From Tepidicaulis marinus (GTDB lineage Bacteria; Pseudomonadota; Alphaproteobacteria; Parvibaculales; Parvibaculaceae), in the NCBI RefSeq assembly GCF_000739695.1, contig NZ_BBIO01000013.1, forward strand, positions 43,633 through 107,632: DNA of 64,000 bases. The letters are read 5' to 3'. The first letter of the stretch is position 1. Every line of letters starts with the position of its first letter. The notes beneath the pieces are model-generated. The model had not been told where the DNA came from. It saw nothing but the letters and a program-made list of their open reading frames with translations, and searched no databases. Shown here piece after piece: positions 27,438 to 37,137 of the stretch. The position numbers were made by a program, and so were the translations under genes.

Positions 27438-28541
27438 ATGAGAATCGACGGGCGCCCCATGCGGACCATTTGGGTCGGCGCGGATGGCTGGTCGGTGGAA
27501 ATCATCGATCAGACGAAGCTGCCGCATCTTTTCGAGGTGGCGGCGCTGCGCAGCATGGAAGATGCGGCACGGGCAATCTCGCATATGGCCGTGCGCGGCG
27601 CGCCGCTGATCGGGGCGACGGCGGCTTACGGAGTGGCGCTTGCCATGCGCGAGGACGCAAGCGATGCCTCGCTGGAGCGCGCTGTTGCAGTGCTGGGGGC
27701 AACACGCCCGACCGCGGTCAATCTTCACTGGGCGCTCAATGACATGAAGGCGTGCCTCGGCGCGGCAAGCCCGTCTGACAGGCTCGATCTTGCCTATGAC
27801 CGGGCCGCGCAAATCTGCGATGAGGATGTGGAAACCTGCCGCCTCATCGGCGCGCATGGGCTGGAGATCATCCGCGCGCTTGCCGAAAAGAAAGACGGCG
27901 CCCCCGTCAATATTCTTACCCATTGCAATGCCGGCTGGCTTGCCTGCATCGATTGGGGCACCGCCACCTCGCCCATCTATCAGGCTCACCATGAAGGCAT
28001 TCCCGTCCATGTCTGGGTGGATGAAACACGCCCGCGCAATCAGGGTGCTTTTCTGACCGCTTTCGAGCTCGGCCAGGAAGGCGTGCCGCATACGATCATC
28101 GTCGATAATGCGGGCGGGCATTTGATGCAGAAGGGCAAGGTGGATTTCTGCATTGTCGGCACCGACCGCACGACGGCGAGCGGCGATGTGGCGAACAAGA
28201 TCGGCACCTATCTGAAGGCGCTGGCTGCAGCAGACAATGGCGTACCTTTCTATGTGGCGCTGCCCCATTCCACCATCGACTGGTCGCTTGAAGACGGCTT
28301 GCGCGATATTCCCATCGAAGAGCGGGACGGGCGCGAGGTGACGGCCATGGCCGGGCGCATTCCGGGCGGCGAGGTGGTGGAAGTCGATATTGCCGCGCCC
28401 GGCAGCCCGGCGGCGAATTACGGGTTCGATGTGACGCCCGCGCGCCTCGTCAGCGGCTTCGTGACCGAGCGCGGGCTCTGCGATGCCAGCCGCGAGGGTC
28501 TCCTCTCGCTTTACCCGGAAAGGGCGCGGGAAGCCTCATGA
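27438..28541 (+). CDS. mtnA: S-methyl-5-thioribose-1-phosphate isomerase
   Basis: 367 residues, related to eIF2B-alpha. Converts methylthioribose-1-phosphate into methylthioribulose-1-phosphate. Family motifs: [16 protein letters not shown] near residue 53, [22 protein letters not shown] with the catalytic Cys near residue 160, [14 protein letters not shown] and [19 protein letters not shown] with the catalytic Asp. The gene starts right after the apt stop and its own stop overlaps the next start (ATGA). With mtnP upstream and an aldolase downstream it forms an MTA recycling set. Confidence 0.95.
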   Translation: MRIDGRPMRTIWVGADGWSVEIIDQTKLPHLFEVAALRSMEDAARAISHMAVRGAPLIGATAAYGVALAMREDASDASLERAVAVLGATRPTAVNLHWALNDMKACLGAASPSDRLDLAYDRAAQICDEDVETCRLIGAHGLEIIRALAEKKDGAPVNILTHCNAGWLACIDWGTATSPIYQAHHEGIPVHVWVDETRPRNQGAFLTAFELGQEGVPHTIIVDNAGGHLMQKGKVDFCIVGTDRTTASGDVANKIGTYLKALAAADNGVPFYVALPHSTIDWSLEDGLRDIPIEERDGREVTAMAGRIPGGEVVEVDIAAPGSPAANYGFDVTPARLVSGFVTERGLCDASREGLLSLYPERAREAS

Positions 28542-29215
28542 GTGATCTCAGCCTTGCCATGGACGAAGAATGGGCGCGCCAATCGGTGATCGATACGGCG
28601 CTTGCCATGTCGGGCTCGGGACTCTCGCCGGGGCGCTCCGGCAATGTCTCGGTACGCTTTGGCGCTGACGAGACGTCCCAAGTGCTGATCACGCCGACGG
28701 GTATGGCTTACCCCGATCTTCTTCCGGGCGATATCGTGCCGCTGTCGCTCGATGGCGAGGTGCTTTCGGGCCGGCGGCTGCCTTCATCGGAATGGCATTT
28801 TCACTGCGCGATTTACCGTGCGAGGCCCGACATTCAGGCCATTGTGCATACGCACTCAGCTTATGCGACGGCGCTTGCGGTGCATGAAAAAGGCATCCCG
28901 CCCTTCCACTATATGGTGGCGGCGGCGGGCGGCGCGGATATCCGCTGCGCGCCTTATGCGACCTTCGGGACGGAGGAACTTGCTGCCCATGCGCTTGCCG
29001 CACTTGACGGGCGCAAGGCCTGTCTTCTCGGTCATCACGGCCAGATCGCCTGCGGGCCCAGCCTCGAAAAAGCGTTTGAGCTTGCCGAGGAAGTGGAAAA
29101 TCTCGCCCGCCATTATGTCATTGCCTGCGAGCTGGGCGAGCCGCCGCTGCTTGCCGAGGATGAAATGGCCCGGGTGATCGAGAAATTCAAATCCTACGGC
29201 AAGCAGCCGGGTTGA
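28538..29215 (+). CDS. class II aldolase/adducin family protein, probable methylthioribulose-phosphate aldolase
   Basis: 225 residues, fuculose-aldolase fold. Zn ligands are visible as VHTHSAY near residue 107 and GHHGQIACG near 168, with [10 protein letters not shown] at the N-terminus and the catalytic Glu likely in [12 protein letters not shown]. Position after mtnA suggests it splits 5-methylthioribulose-1-phosphate into DHAP and a methylthio-acetaldehyde, as Ald2 does in Rhodospirillum rubrum. Dehydratase MtnB belongs to the same superfamily and would be the alternative, but no mtnC/mtnD/mtnE genes accompany it here. Overlaps mtnA by four bases. Confidence 0.85.
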   Translation: MSDLSLAMDEEWARQSVIDTALAMSGSGLSPGRSGNVSVRFGADETSQVLITPTGMAYPDLLPGDIVPLSLDGEVLSGRRLPSSEWHFHCAIYRARPDIQAIVHTHSAYATALAVHEKGIPPFHYMVAAAGGADIRCAPYATFGTEELAAHALAALDGRKACLLGHHGQIACGPSLEKAFELAEEVENLARHYVIACELGEPPLLAEDEMARVIEKFKSYGKQPG

Positions 29216-29235
29216 GGGCGGCGGCGTAAGAAGAC

Positions 29236-29913
29236 TTATGCCTTCTCGAACCATTCGAGCGTGCGCTCCCGCGCCAGCTTCGTGGCTTCCGGGTCGTAGT
29301 GCTGGCGCCGGTCCGAGTTGAAACCGTGATCGGCATCATAGATATGCACGGTGATGTCGGGGCGTTCTTCCTTGAACTTGCGCACCCAGTCGATGGGGAT
29401 CGACTTATCTTTCTCGCCGAAATGCAGCATGGTGGGGCAGCGCGGCTTTTGCGTATCCATTTCCATGATGAGCCGGCCGTAATAGCCCACAGCCGAGGTT
29501 AGGCCCTCGCAATTGCAGGCGGCGAACCAGGCGACGGAGCCGCCATAGCAATAGCCGGTAATGTGCACGCGCTCATTGCCGCGTTCTTTCAGAAAATCGA
29601 TCGCGGCCTGCACATCGCCCTTGGCGTAAGTGAGGCCCGTCCCTTGCGCCAGCTTGATCGATTGCTGCATACCTTCTTCGGTGTATTCGGCCTGCCAGTT
29701 CTTGAAATCGCGGTCATACATGGAAGGGGCGATGACATCGTAGCCGTCGGCGGCAAACCCGTCGCACAGCTCTTTGATGTGATCGGTGACGCCGAAAATT
29801 TCTTGAATGAGGACAAGCCCGCCTTTACGCGTGCCTTCCGCTTCCACGAAATAAGCGGCAAGCTCATCGCCGCCCGAGCCTTTGATCGTGCTCATGCTGC
29901 CTTTATGTGTCAT
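29236..29913 (-). CDS. dienelactone hydrolase family protein
   Basis: 225 residues, alpha/beta hydrolase. Catalytic Cys in ITGYCYGGSVA near residue 122, Asp in FGEKDKSIPID and His in YDADHGFNSD near 202 form the expected triad. Such enzymes open lactone rings or hydrolyse esters; this one lacks any aromatic-degradation neighbours. The start at 29913 has a GGAGG site and overlaps the stop of the MaoC gene upstream by four bases, so the three genes form one leftward unit. Confidence 0.92.
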   Translation of the reverse strand: MTHKGSMSTIKGSGGDELAAYFVEAEGTRKGGLVLIQEIFGVTDHIKELCDGFAADGYDVIAPSMYDRDFKNWQAEYTEEGMQQSIKLAQGTGLTYAKGDVQAAIDFLKERGNERVHITGYCYGGSVAWFAACNCEGLTSAVGYYGRLIMEMDTQKPRCPTMLHFGEKDKSIPIDWVRKFKEERPDITVHIYDADHGFNSDRRQHYDPEATKLARERTLEWFEKA

Positions 29914-30416
29914 GTGTTTCCTCCCTGATATGGTTCGCGCCGTTCGATCAGGCCTTGGCCGATGAAGGAAAAGACGAGCTCGCCATCCTGATTGATGCCT
30001 TCATTGCGCGCGCGCACGATGCCGAGCAATGGCCGGCTTTTCAGATCGATCTTCTCGATCACGGTGCTGCGATAAGTGAGCTTATCGCCGGGGCGCACGG
30101 GTTTCAGCCATTTCATGTCGAGAAAGCCGGGCGAGGGCCCGCCTTTGGGAGCGGGACGCCCGTCCGGTGCCGGTTCTACCGCCTCTTTGGGCGCGTTTTG
30201 GCGTGCGGCGATCATCAGTTTCATCCAAATGGCCGCCGTGTGCCAGCCCGAGGCGACGAGCCCGCCGAAATGGGTTTTGGCGGCGGCCTCTTCATCCAGA
30301 TGAAAGGGCTGCGGGTCGTATTTCTCGGCAAAGGCGATGATCGCTTCTTTCGTGAAGGTGTAGGAGCCGAGTTCGCTCACCGTGCCGGTTTCAATATCCT
30401 CGAACCAGGCCATCAT
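29910..30416 (-). CDS. MaoC family dehydratase (second of tandem pair)
   Basis: 168 residues, hot-dog fold. The hydratase-2 motif YDPQPFHLDEEAA near residue 32 (catalytic Asp and His) is followed by GGLVASGWHTAAIWMKL; C-terminal VIEKIDLKSRPLLGIVRARNEGINQ continues the fold. Likely an (R)-specific enoyl-CoA hydratase or a nitrile-hydratase-fold relative of unknown acyl substrate. Overlaps the neighbouring MaoC gene by four bases; the two share the same active-site block and are probably a duplicated pair acting as one heterodimer. Confidence 0.9.
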   Translation of the reverse strand: MMAWFEDIETGTVSELGSYTFTKEAIIAFAEKYDPQPFHLDEEAAAKTHFGGLVASGWHTAAIWMKLMIAARQNAPKEAVEPAPDGRPAPKGGPSPGFLDMKWLKPVRPGDKLTYRSTVIEKIDLKSRPLLGIVRARNEGINQDGELVFSFIGQGLIERREPYQGGNT

Positions 30417-30886
30417 GCCGCTCCTTTTTCGTCATTGGGGCGGCGGGCGAACATCACCCAGCAGTCCGATGTCATGATGATGTCGCCGGCCTCGTTTTTC
30501 ATGGTCCAGAGGAAGCGCGTCAGGCCGAGATCCGGGCGGCTTTTGGAGGCGCGGCTTTCGGTGACCTCCAGCGTGACGGAGACGCTTTCGCCGGCAAAGA
30601 GCGGACGCTTCCAGCGGGTTTCCTCGATACCGGGCGAGCCCAAAGGCGTGCAATGGGGATAGAAATCATCGGCAACGAGGCGCATGGCGATACAGCAGCT
30701 ATGCCAGCCCGACGCGCAGAGCCCGCCCAGGATCGAGTCTTTCGCCGCCTCTTCATCCAGATGAAAAGGCTGCGGGTCGTACTCGCTCGCAAATTCGATG
30801 ATCTCTTCCTTTGTGACCTGCCGGCTTTTCGTCGTGAAGGTGAAGCCGGGCGTCAGGTCCTCCCAGTCGTAATGCGGATCTTTCAT
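30413..30886 (-). CDS. MaoC family dehydratase (first of tandem pair)
   Basis: 157 residues. Active-site block EFASEYDPQPFHLDEEAAKDSILGGLCASGWHS (residues about 30-62) matches the downstream paralogue almost position by position. First gene of the maoC-maoC-dienelactone-hydrolase unit, divergent from a VOC gene with 105 bases between them. Substrate unknown; either gene alone would be called an acyl dehydratase. Confidence 0.9.
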   Translation of the reverse strand: MKDPHYDWEDLTPGFTFTTKSRQVTKEEIIEFASEYDPQPFHLDEEAAKDSILGGLCASGWHSCCIAMRLVADDFYPHCTPLGSPGIEETRWKRPLFAGESVSVTLEVTESRASKSRPDLGLTRFLWTMKNEAGDIIMTSDCWVMFARRPNDEKGAA

Positions 30887-30991
30887 AAAATGCGTCCCTG
30901 TTCTTGTGGGGCTTTGCCTCTTTTCTTATCGTTCAGAATACAGATGCGGCAGGGCGCGAAAACCCCCGGCCCCCAAATCAGGTGATCAGAT

Positions 30992-31354
30992 ATGGACGAT
31001 GCCCGTGCAATTCCGGTTCTTGCCTCGCTCGATCTCGAGGAGACGGCGGCTTTTTATGCCGATCAGCTTGGCTGCAAGGTCGAGCGCTACGGGGATTATG
31101 TCATCGCCCGGCGCGGCGCCATCGAAATCCATTTCTGGGCCTGCACGGAGCGCCATATTGCCGAGAACACGTCCTGCTATATCAGGGGCGGGGAGGTGCC
31201 TGCGCTTTATGAGGAATTTTCAAAGCGCGGTGTGGAGCGGCTGAGTGATTTCGCCGTGCGGCCCTGGAACATGAAGGAATTTTATGTTCACGACCCGCAC
31301 GGCAATCTGTTGAAATTCGGTTGTGCGCCGGAAGAGGCGAACGCTTTTGCCTGA
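30992..31354 (+). CDS. VOC family protein (glyoxalase/bleomycin-resistance fold)
   Basis: 120 residues, one vicinal oxygen chelate module pair. N-terminal IPVLASLDLEETAAFYADQLGCKVE is the classic first beta-alpha-beta unit, and the C-terminal FYVHDPHGNLLKFG the second. The metal/ligand positions His/Glu are only partly conserved, which suggests binding rather than glyoxalase activity; antibiotic-binding homologues such as Ble share this layout. Stand-alone gene with an AGGTGAT site before the ATG; ends head-on with ychF. Confidence 0.85.
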   Translation: MDDARAIPVLASLDLEETAAFYADQLGCKVERYGDYVIARRGAIEIHFWACTERHIAENTSCYIRGGEVPALYEEFSKRGVERLSDFAVRPWNMKEFYVHDPHGNLLKFGCAPEEANAFA

Positions 31355-31366
31355 GGCGCGCCGCTT

Positions 31367-32464
31367 CTAGTTTGCGAAGCGGAAATGCATGATGTCGCCG
31401 TCAAGAACGACATAGTCTTTGCCTTCAAGGCGCATTTTGCCCGCATCCTTCGCGCCTTGTTCGCCTTTCAGCGCGATGTAATCGTCAAAGGCGATCGTCT
31501 CGGCCCGGATGAAGCCTTTTTCGAAATCCGTGTGAATGACACCGGCAGCTTGCGGCGCTTTGGTGTTTTTCTGGATCGTCCAGGCGCGGGTTTCTTTCGG
31601 CCCTGCGGTGAAATAGGTGATGAGATCGAGCAGGGAATACCCGGCGCGGATCAGCCGGTCGAGACCGGCTTCCGTCAGATCGAGCTCAGCGAGATATTCC
31701 TGGCGCTCTTCGTCGTCTAGCTGGGAAAGTTCGGCTTCGATCTTGGCGGAAATGACGACGCATTCGGCGCCTTCCGCCTCCGCGCGTTTCTTCACGGTCT
31801 CCGAAAAGGAATTGCCCGTCGCGGCCGAGCCTTCATCGACATTGCACACGTAAAGCGTGGGCTTGGAGGTGAGAAGCTGCAGGCCCTTGAAGGCGCGTTT
31901 TTCTTCGTCTTTCACTTCCAGCAGCCGCGCAGGCTTGCCTTCGCGCAGGAGAGCGAGGGCACGGTTGACGAGATCGAGCTGGAGTTTTGCTTCCTTGTCC
32001 TGCCCGCGGATTTTCTTTTCGAGATTAGGGATGCGCTTTTCCAGACTGTCGAGATCGGCGAGCATCAGTTCCGTTTCCACCGTGTCGGCATCGGCGAGCG
32101 GATCGATCTTGCCTTCCACATGAGTGATGTCTTCATCTTCGAAGCAGCGCAGCACATAGGCAATGGCGTCCACCTCGCGGATATGGGCGAGGAACTGATT
32201 GCCCAGCCCTTCACCTTGCGAGGCGCCGCGCACGAGGCCGGCGATATCGACAAAGGTCAGCCGCGTCGGGATGATTTCCTTCGATCCGGCAATGCTAGCA
32301 ATCTGAGTGAGCCGGGGGTCCGGCACCGCGACCTCGCCCACATTCGGCTCGATCGTGCAGAAGGGGTAATTCTCCGCCTGAGCGGCGGCGGTCTGGGTCA
32401 GGGCGTTGAACAGCGTGGATTTGCCGACATTGGGAAGCCCCACAATTCCGCATTTGAACCCCAT
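31367..32464 (-). CDS. ychF: redox-regulated ATPase YchF (Obg family)
   Basis: 365 residues. Universally conserved GTPase-fold protein that prefers ATP and binds the ribosome. P-loop GLPNVGKSTLFNAL near residue 8, DIAGLVRGASQGEGLGNQFL with switch II, the changed G4 motif (NVDEG in place of NKxD) and the TGS domain at the C-terminus (TAGPKETRAWTI). Downstream of pth by five bases, in the rplY-pth-ychF unit. Confidence 0.97.
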   Translation of the reverse strand: MGFKCGIVGLPNVGKSTLFNALTQTAAAQAENYPFCTIEPNVGEVAVPDPRLTQIASIAGSKEIIPTRLTFVDIAGLVRGASQGEGLGNQFLAHIREVDAIAYVLRCFEDEDITHVEGKIDPLADADTVETELMLADLDSLEKRIPNLEKKIRGQDKEAKLQLDLVNRALALLREGKPARLLEVKDEEKRAFKGLQLLTSKPTLYVCNVDEGSAATGNSFSETVKKRAEAEGAECVVISAKIEAELSQLDDEERQEYLAELDLTEAGLDRLIRAGYSLLDLITYFTAGPKETRAWTIQKNTKAPQAAGVIHTDFEKGFIRAETIAFDDYIALKGEQGAKDAGKMRLEGKDYVVLDGDIMHFRFAN

Positions 32465-32469
32465 CTGGG

Positions 32470-33090
32470 TTACTCCTTTGTCTTCGGCGCTGGCTCACCC
32501 GGCGCGGCTTTGGGCGCGCGGGGCGGGTTGAGCGCGAGATGTACTTTATTGGCGAAGGTCGCGTCCTTGCCCTCGGCCAGAAGGGGGGCTTCGGCGGCGA
32601 CCGCGTCCAGCAATTTATCGAGCCAGTCCTGATCGGCCTTGGCAAAGTCGGAAAGGACGTGGGAATGCACGCGGGCCCTGTCGCCCGGATGGCCGATGCC
32701 GAGCCGCACGCGGATAAAGTCCGCGCCGATATGCTGGGTGATGGAGCGGATGCCGTTATGACCGGCCGCCCCGCCGCCCAGCTTCACGCGGATCTTGCCG
32801 GGCGCCAGATCAAGTTCGTCGTAAAAGACGATGACGTCTTTCGGCTCCAGCTTGAAAAAGCGCATGGCTTCGCCGACCGATTGGCCGGATTCGTTCATAT
32901 AGGTCTGGGGTTTCAGCGCCACGACCTTCTCCCCGCCCATCAGCCCTTCGCACATCAGGGCCTGAAATTTCTGGCGTTCGGGAGAAAAGGAATGGCGGCG
33001 GATGATGCCATCCACCGCCATGAACCCGATATTGTGGCGGTTCCGGGCGTATTTGGTACCCGGATTGCCGAGCCCGACGAAGAGTTTCAT
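32470..33090 (-). CDS. pth: peptidyl-tRNA hydrolase
   Basis: 206 residues. Recycles peptidyl-tRNAs released from stalled ribosomes. Motifs [18 protein letters not shown] at residues 5-22 (with the catalytic His near 20), [17 protein letters not shown] and [28 protein letters not shown] near 96 are complete. The C-terminal 25 residues are Lys/Pro/Ala-rich and may be flexible. Lies between rplY (29 bases upstream) and ychF. Confidence 0.96.
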   Translation of the reverse strand: MKLFVGLGNPGTKYARNRHNIGFMAVDGIIRRHSFSPERQKFQALMCEGLMGGEKVVALKPQTYMNESGQSVGEAMRFFKLEPKDVIVFYDELDLAPGKIRVKLGGGAAGHNGIRSITQHIGADFIRVRLGIGHPGDRARVHSHVLSDFAKADQDWLDKLLDAVAAEAPLLAEGKDATFANKVHLALNPPRAPKAAPGEPAPKTKE

Positions 33091-33119
33091 TGAGCCGGTC
33101 TCCGTCGTTGCCGGACGGC

Positions 33120-33767
33120 TTACTCTTCGCCGCCCTCTTCTTCCTTGGCTTCCTCGCCGCCTTCTTCACCTTCTTCGGCTTCGTTCTCAGCGGAGACGAG
33201 GCCGGCAGGCGCGGCGATGGTCGCAACCGTGAAGTCGCGGTCCGTGATGGTCGGTGTCACGCCCTTGGGCAGTTTGATGGCCGAGATGTGGATGGAATCA
33301 CCCACTTCCGTGCCGGTCAGATCCACTTCGATGAATTCGGGGATCGATTCGGCCGGGCAGTTCAGTTCCACTTCGTGGCGCACGATGTTCAGAACGCCGC
33401 CGCGCTTGATGCCGGGAGAGGCTTCGTCGTTGAGGAAGTGCACCGGCACTTCCACGGCGATCGAGGCGTCTTTCCCGAGGCGCAGGAAGTCGATATGGAT
33501 CACGAGATCGCGCACCGGATCGAGCTGGACGTCACGGGGAATGACGCGTTCAACCTTGCCGTCCACATCCAAATTGAGCAGGTGGCTCATGAAGGTGCCG
33601 GTGTTCCAGAGACGTTCGATTTCGTTCTTGGCGAGCGAAATGAGCTCGGGCGATTTCTTGTCGCCGTAAATAACGGCGGGGATACGGCCTCCACGGCGAA
33701 CTGCACGGGCTGCCCCCTTACCGGCCCGTTCGCGGGTGTCGACCTTGAGGGTTCTTACCTCGGCCAT
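33120..33767 (-). CDS. rplY: 50S ribosomal protein L25 / general stress protein Ctc
   Basis: 215 residues, the long Ctc-type form with the C-terminal beta domain. Binds 5S rRNA at the ribosome. The N-terminal [27 protein letters not shown] is typical, followed by the [20 protein letters not shown] segment of the second domain and a Glu/Gly-rich tail (residues about 190-215) commonly seen in alphaproteobacteria. First gene of rplY-pth-ychF; a terminator-like hairpin lies upstream between it and prs. Confidence 0.96.
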   Translation of the reverse strand: MAEVRTLKVDTRERAGKGAARAVRRGGRIPAVIYGDKKSPELISLAKNEIERLWNTGTFMSHLLNLDVDGKVERVIPRDVQLDPVRDLVIHIDFLRLGKDASIAVEVPVHFLNDEASPGIKRGGVLNIVRHEVELNCPAESIPEFIEVDLTGTEVGDSIHISAIKLPKGVTPTITDRDFTVATIAAPAGLVSAENEAEEGEEGGEEAKEEEGGEE

Positions 33768-33834
33768 GTCATATTCTCCAATAAAAACAGGCCCTTAGCG
33801 CAATTAGGCGACGCGAAGGACCCGTAAGCCTTGC

Positions 33835-33878
33835 AAAAAACCGCCTCCTCCAGGGGTGTCGGCGGTCAGGTGAGGCGG
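33835..33878 (-). terminator. terminator-like hairpin upstream of rplY
   Basis: Read leftward, CCGCCTC pairs with GAGGCGG across a 24-base loop with partial internal pairing, followed by a run of six T. It lies 105 bases after the prs stop and 68 before rplY, so it either ends prs transcription for a second time or acts as an attenuator for rplY. Confidence 0.6.
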
Positions 33879-33956
33879 GTTATAGCCCTCAAGCCCCGAA
33901 AACTCAAGTGGGAGAAGCCGCCGGAAGGGCGGTTTTGGCCTTAGGGAGCCGGAAGG

Positions 33957-33983
33957 AAAAAACGGGCCGGAAAGGCCGGTTTT
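33957..33983 (-). terminator. intrinsic terminator after prs
   Basis: On the leftward strand AAAACCGGCC and GGCCCGTTTT flank a five-base loop with one mismatch, then a six-T run. It begins at the prs stop codon itself (TGA at 33985-33983). Confidence 0.82.
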
Positions 33984-34915
33984 CAGTCGAAAAGGCTGGA
34001 AACCGAACGCTCCTCGGAGGTGCGGTGCATGGCCTCGCCGATCAGGGGGGCGATGGTGATGGTGCGGATGTTCTGCGCCACGCGGACCGCTTCCGTCGCC
34101 TGGATGGAATCGGAAATCACCAGTTCCTTCAGGGCTGAGGAGGAGACACGGGCAACCGCGCCGCCGGAAAGGACGCCATGGGTCACATAGGCTGAAACCT
34201 GTGTCGCCCCGGCCTCGAGCAGCGCCTGGGCGGCGTTGCAGAGCGTGCCCGCGCTATCCACGATGTCATCGACGAGGATACAGGAGCGCCCGCTCACATC
34301 GCCGATAATGTTCATGACTTCCGATTCGCCGGCCCGCTCGCGGCGCTTGTCGACGATGGCAAGGTCCGCATTGAGGCGCTTGGCGATGGCCCGCGCGCGC
34401 ACCACGCCGCCCACATCCGGCGAGACGATCATGAGGTTCTGGCCCTTATAATGGGCCTGGATATCGCGGGTGATGACGGGGGCGGAAAAGAGATTATCCG
34501 TCGGAATATCGAAAAAGCCCTGAATCTGTCCGGCATGCAGATCCAGGGTCAAAACGCGGTCGGCGCCTGCGGTAACAATGAGATTGGCCACGAGCTTCGC
34601 TGATATGGGCGTGCGGGCCTGAGGTTTGCGGTCCTGCCTGGCATAGCCGTAATAGGGCAGAACGGCGGTGATGCGGCGCGCGGAGGCGCGTTTGAGCGCA
34701 TCGATGATGATCAGCAGTTCCATCAAATGGTCATTCGCCGGATAGGAGGTCGACTGGATGACGAAGACGTCTTCCCCGCGCACGTTTTCCTGAATTTCGA
34801 CGAAGACTTCCATATCCGCAAAGCGGCGGACGACCGATTTTGTCAGGGGAAGGTTGAGATAAGCTGCGATAGCTTCGGCAAGCGCCCGGTTGGAATTGCC
34901 TGCGACAAGTTTCAT
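33983..34915 (-). CDS. prs: ribose-phosphate pyrophosphokinase (PRPP synthetase)
   Basis: 310 residues. Makes PRPP from ribose-5-phosphate and ATP, the shared precursor of purines, pyrimidines, histidine and tryptophan. Complete signatures: [47 protein letters not shown] near residue 130 and the PRPP loop [16 protein letters not shown] near 218. Followed by its own terminator and by rplY; preceded by a lipoprotein gene about 195 bases away. Confidence 0.97.
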   Translation of the reverse strand: MKLVAGNSNRALAEAIAAYLNLPLTKSVVRRFADMEVFVEIQENVRGEDVFVIQSTSYPANDHLMELLIIIDALKRASARRITAVLPYYGYARQDRKPQARTPISAKLVANLIVTAGADRVLTLDLHAGQIQGFFDIPTDNLFSAPVITRDIQAHYKGQNLMIVSPDVGGVVRARAIAKRLNADLAIVDKRRERAGESEVMNIIGDVSGRSCILVDDIVDSAGTLCNAAQALLEAGATQVSAYVTHGVLSGGAVARVSSSALKELVISDSIQATEAVRVAQNIRTITIAPLIGEAMHRTSEERSVSSLFD

Positions 34916-35110
34916 CTGGTCAACCCTCTCGGCCCGCTTTATCGGGCCGTTTGATGCCTAACTTTTTCCCGCCCCCGGCGCGGGCCGCGCAAATTGCGGC
35001 CGGCCCTGTCGGCGGGCGCGTTTTAACAGGGGGGCAGGACCCTGTAAACATTCAAAGGCCTGCCTCTATACCCTGTTACACCTGCGGCTCCCGGCTCCGG
35101 TCAAAAGAGC

Positions 35111-36253
35111 TCAGGAGCGCGCATTTTGCGGGGCCAGAAGCTCCAATATGCCGTCGGCGGCGGCCTTTCCCGCCGCTTCGGCAATCAGCCCCCACGACCG
35201 GTCGATCTCGCTATTTTCCACGTCGTTCGCCTGGCGCACGAGCCCGAGCGGGGTGCCGTCCTTGGCCGCCACCTGCCATTCGATTTCCACCCGTGTGCGG
35301 GCGCTGCCGCGCGGAGCGGTTTTGATATCGCCGGTCACGAAATAGCCTGTTCGCGCAGCTGGGTTTCCGCCCGCCTGCCGGTCTTTTTCCGTCAGTGCCT
35401 GGCGCAGCGCGCGGGCAAGGGTGGTGCCGTCCGTGCGTCCCGTGCTTCCGCCTCCCGTATCTGCGGGGCGGACGGTCACAAGGAAACGTGTTTCACCTGC
35501 CAAGGTGGCGGCAGGAGCGGTGCCTGCCGTTGCAAGGCGGTCATCAGCGGTGAGCGCGGCAGGGCGGTCAAAGCCTGCGGGTGTTATTTCCGGCCCAAGT
35601 TCCAGAAGGCCCTCGGCTTCGGCATAAAGCGCGCCCGGCGTTTTAGTGGTGCCCGGTGTTTGAGCGGGTGCGGCCTCAGGCGCCTTCAATTCGGCAAAGC
35701 GGGGCCAGGCGCCGAGCTTGTTCACCGTCTCTCCGGCAAGGCGCTGAATGTCTTCTTCGGAAAGTGCCTGCCAGACATTGCCGTTTGCCTTAGAGGAGGG
35801 CGGCAGGCGCTGCTCGATCACGGCGCGGTGGAGGCGTGTGCCCTCGCGGTTTTCCATATCAGCGACCAGCAGCACGATAATGCCGGAGGCATTGGCGGCG
35901 GCTTTCACCGCCGTCTTCAATTTATAAGCGCTTTGCAGCGTCTCGAGGCTGGACGCGGTGACGGATTGGCGGGCGAGCGCGAGGCGCAGCTCTTCCTGCA
36001 ACCGGTTTGAGAGGGCAGAGGGAGCGCCTTGCGGCAGCTCGATTTCAACGCTCTGGCGGATGACCGGCGGTGCTTCGGGGGCAGCTTGCGGGAACGGGCG
36101 GACGGAAAGGGAGCCGGTGATTTCTTCGGACGTGTCCTCTTCGTTGAAAATCCACCAGCCATCGTCCGAGCAGGCGGCGAGCGGCAGAGCAAGTGTCAGA
36201 GCGGCGAGAAGCGCTTGCGCTTTTCCAGAATAATATCCAGCCGGCCGCGCCAT
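35111..36253 (-). CDS. lipoprotein of unknown function
   Basis: 380 residues from the ATG at 36253, which is preceded by GGGGA and gives an N-terminal lipoprotein signal; a longer open frame exists to 36319. Lipobox LALPLAAC with the modified Cys near residue 29. The rest is soluble, alternating helix and strand with many Ala, Thr and Gly; a repeated VEIEWQVAAKDGTPLG style near the C-terminus hints at a beta domain. No known family recognised. It lies inside a housekeeping block (pgeF before, prs after). The 195 bases between it and prs hold no gene. Confidence 0.78.
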   Translation of the reverse strand: MARPAGYYSGKAQALLAALTLALPLAACSDDGWWIFNEEDTSEEITGSLSVRPFPQAAPEAPPVIRQSVEIELPQGAPSALSNRLQEELRLALARQSVTASSLETLQSAYKLKTAVKAAANASGIIVLLVADMENREGTRLHRAVIEQRLPPSSKANGNVWQALSEEDIQRLAGETVNKLGAWPRFAELKAPEAAPAQTPGTTKTPGALYAEAEGLLELGPEITPAGFDRPAALTADDRLATAGTAPAATLAGETRFLVTVRPADTGGGSTGRTDGTTLARALRQALTEKDRQAGGNPAARTGYFVTGDIKTAPRGSARTRVEIEWQVAAKDGTPLGLVRQANDVENSEIDRSWGLIAEAAGKAAADGILELLAPQNARS

Positions 36254-36343
36254 CAGGTCCCCTCGCTCGCGTGCTGTGCCGGTTCTTTCTATGCGATTCG
36301 CGCGTTTTGAGCGAGGCACCGTGCAAAGACGAGTGGGTGGGGG

Positions 36344-37114
36344 TCAGCGCGGAGTGATTCGGATCACCGAAATCTGCCGCCCGTAATCGGGTTCTTTCCT
36401 GTGCGTGGTGCGGCGGAAAGAGAAAAAGCGCTGCGGGTCTTCATAGGTGCAAAGCTGCAAATCGTCGATCTGCGCGATGCCGGCATCTGCAAGGCGCCGG
36501 CGCACAAAACCCGTCAGGTCGAAAAGAAAATGCGCTTCTCTTTCGGCGGGGATGAAATAACGCGCATTCTCCCCGTTCTCTTTCAAAAAGGTATCGCGGA
36601 ACTCGGCGCCCACTTCATAGTTCTTCTGGCGGATGGCCGGGCCGATCGCGGCGATGATGCGCTCGCGTTTCGCGCCTTGTTCTTCCATCAAGGCAAGCGT
36701 GCTTTCCAGAACGCCGCCGATCGCGCCTTTCCAGCCGGAATGGGCGGCGCCTACAATCGACTTTTCTTTGTCGGCAAAAAGCACGGGCACGCAGTCGGCG
36801 GTCAGAATGCCGAGGGCGAGATCCTTTTCGCCCGTGACCATTGCATCGGCTTCGGGCCGTGTGTCGCTATTCCATGGGCTTGCCGCATAAACGGCATCGG
36901 GCGAATGCACCTGATAGAGGGTGAGCAGTGCATCGGGGGCGGCCTCCATCGCGGCGGCGACGCGGGCGCGGTTCTCGCGCACATGTTCGGGATCGTCCTT
37001 CGAGCCCGGACCGCAATTCAGGCTTTCATAAATGCCGCCCGAGATACCGCCTTCACGGGTGAAAAAGCCGTGGCGGATATGGGGCAGGGCTTTCAGGAGC
37101 TTGCTCTCGATCAT
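36344..37114 (-). CDS. pgeF: peptidoglycan editing factor PgeF / purine nucleoside phosphorylase YfiH
   Basis: 256 residues, YlmD/YfiH family. Enzymes of this fold act as purine nucleoside phosphorylase/hydrolases and correct wrong peptidoglycan precursors. Conserved metal ligands appear in VYQVHS-like LYQVHSPDAVYA near residue 70, the TADCVPVLFAD block near 115 with the Cys and His, and the AHSGWKGAIGGVLE stretch. Follows the midA-like gene by 23 bases on the same strand and precedes the lipoprotein, in the order common to alphaproteobacteria (lgt-midA-pgeF). Confidence 0.93.
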   Translation of the reverse strand: MIESKLLKALPHIRHGFFTREGGISGGIYESLNCGPGSKDDPEHVRENRARVAAAMEAAPDALLTLYQVHSPDAVYAASPWNSDTRPEADAMVTGEKDLALGILTADCVPVLFADKEKSIVGAAHSGWKGAIGGVLESTLALMEEQGAKRERIIAAIGPAIRQKNYEVGAEFRDTFLKENGENARYFIPAEREAHFLFDLTGFVRRRLADAGIAQIDDLQLCTYEDPQRFFSFRRTTHRKEPDYGRQISVIRITPR

Positions 37115-37137
37115 GACGGCTCTTTAGTTGAGGCGCG

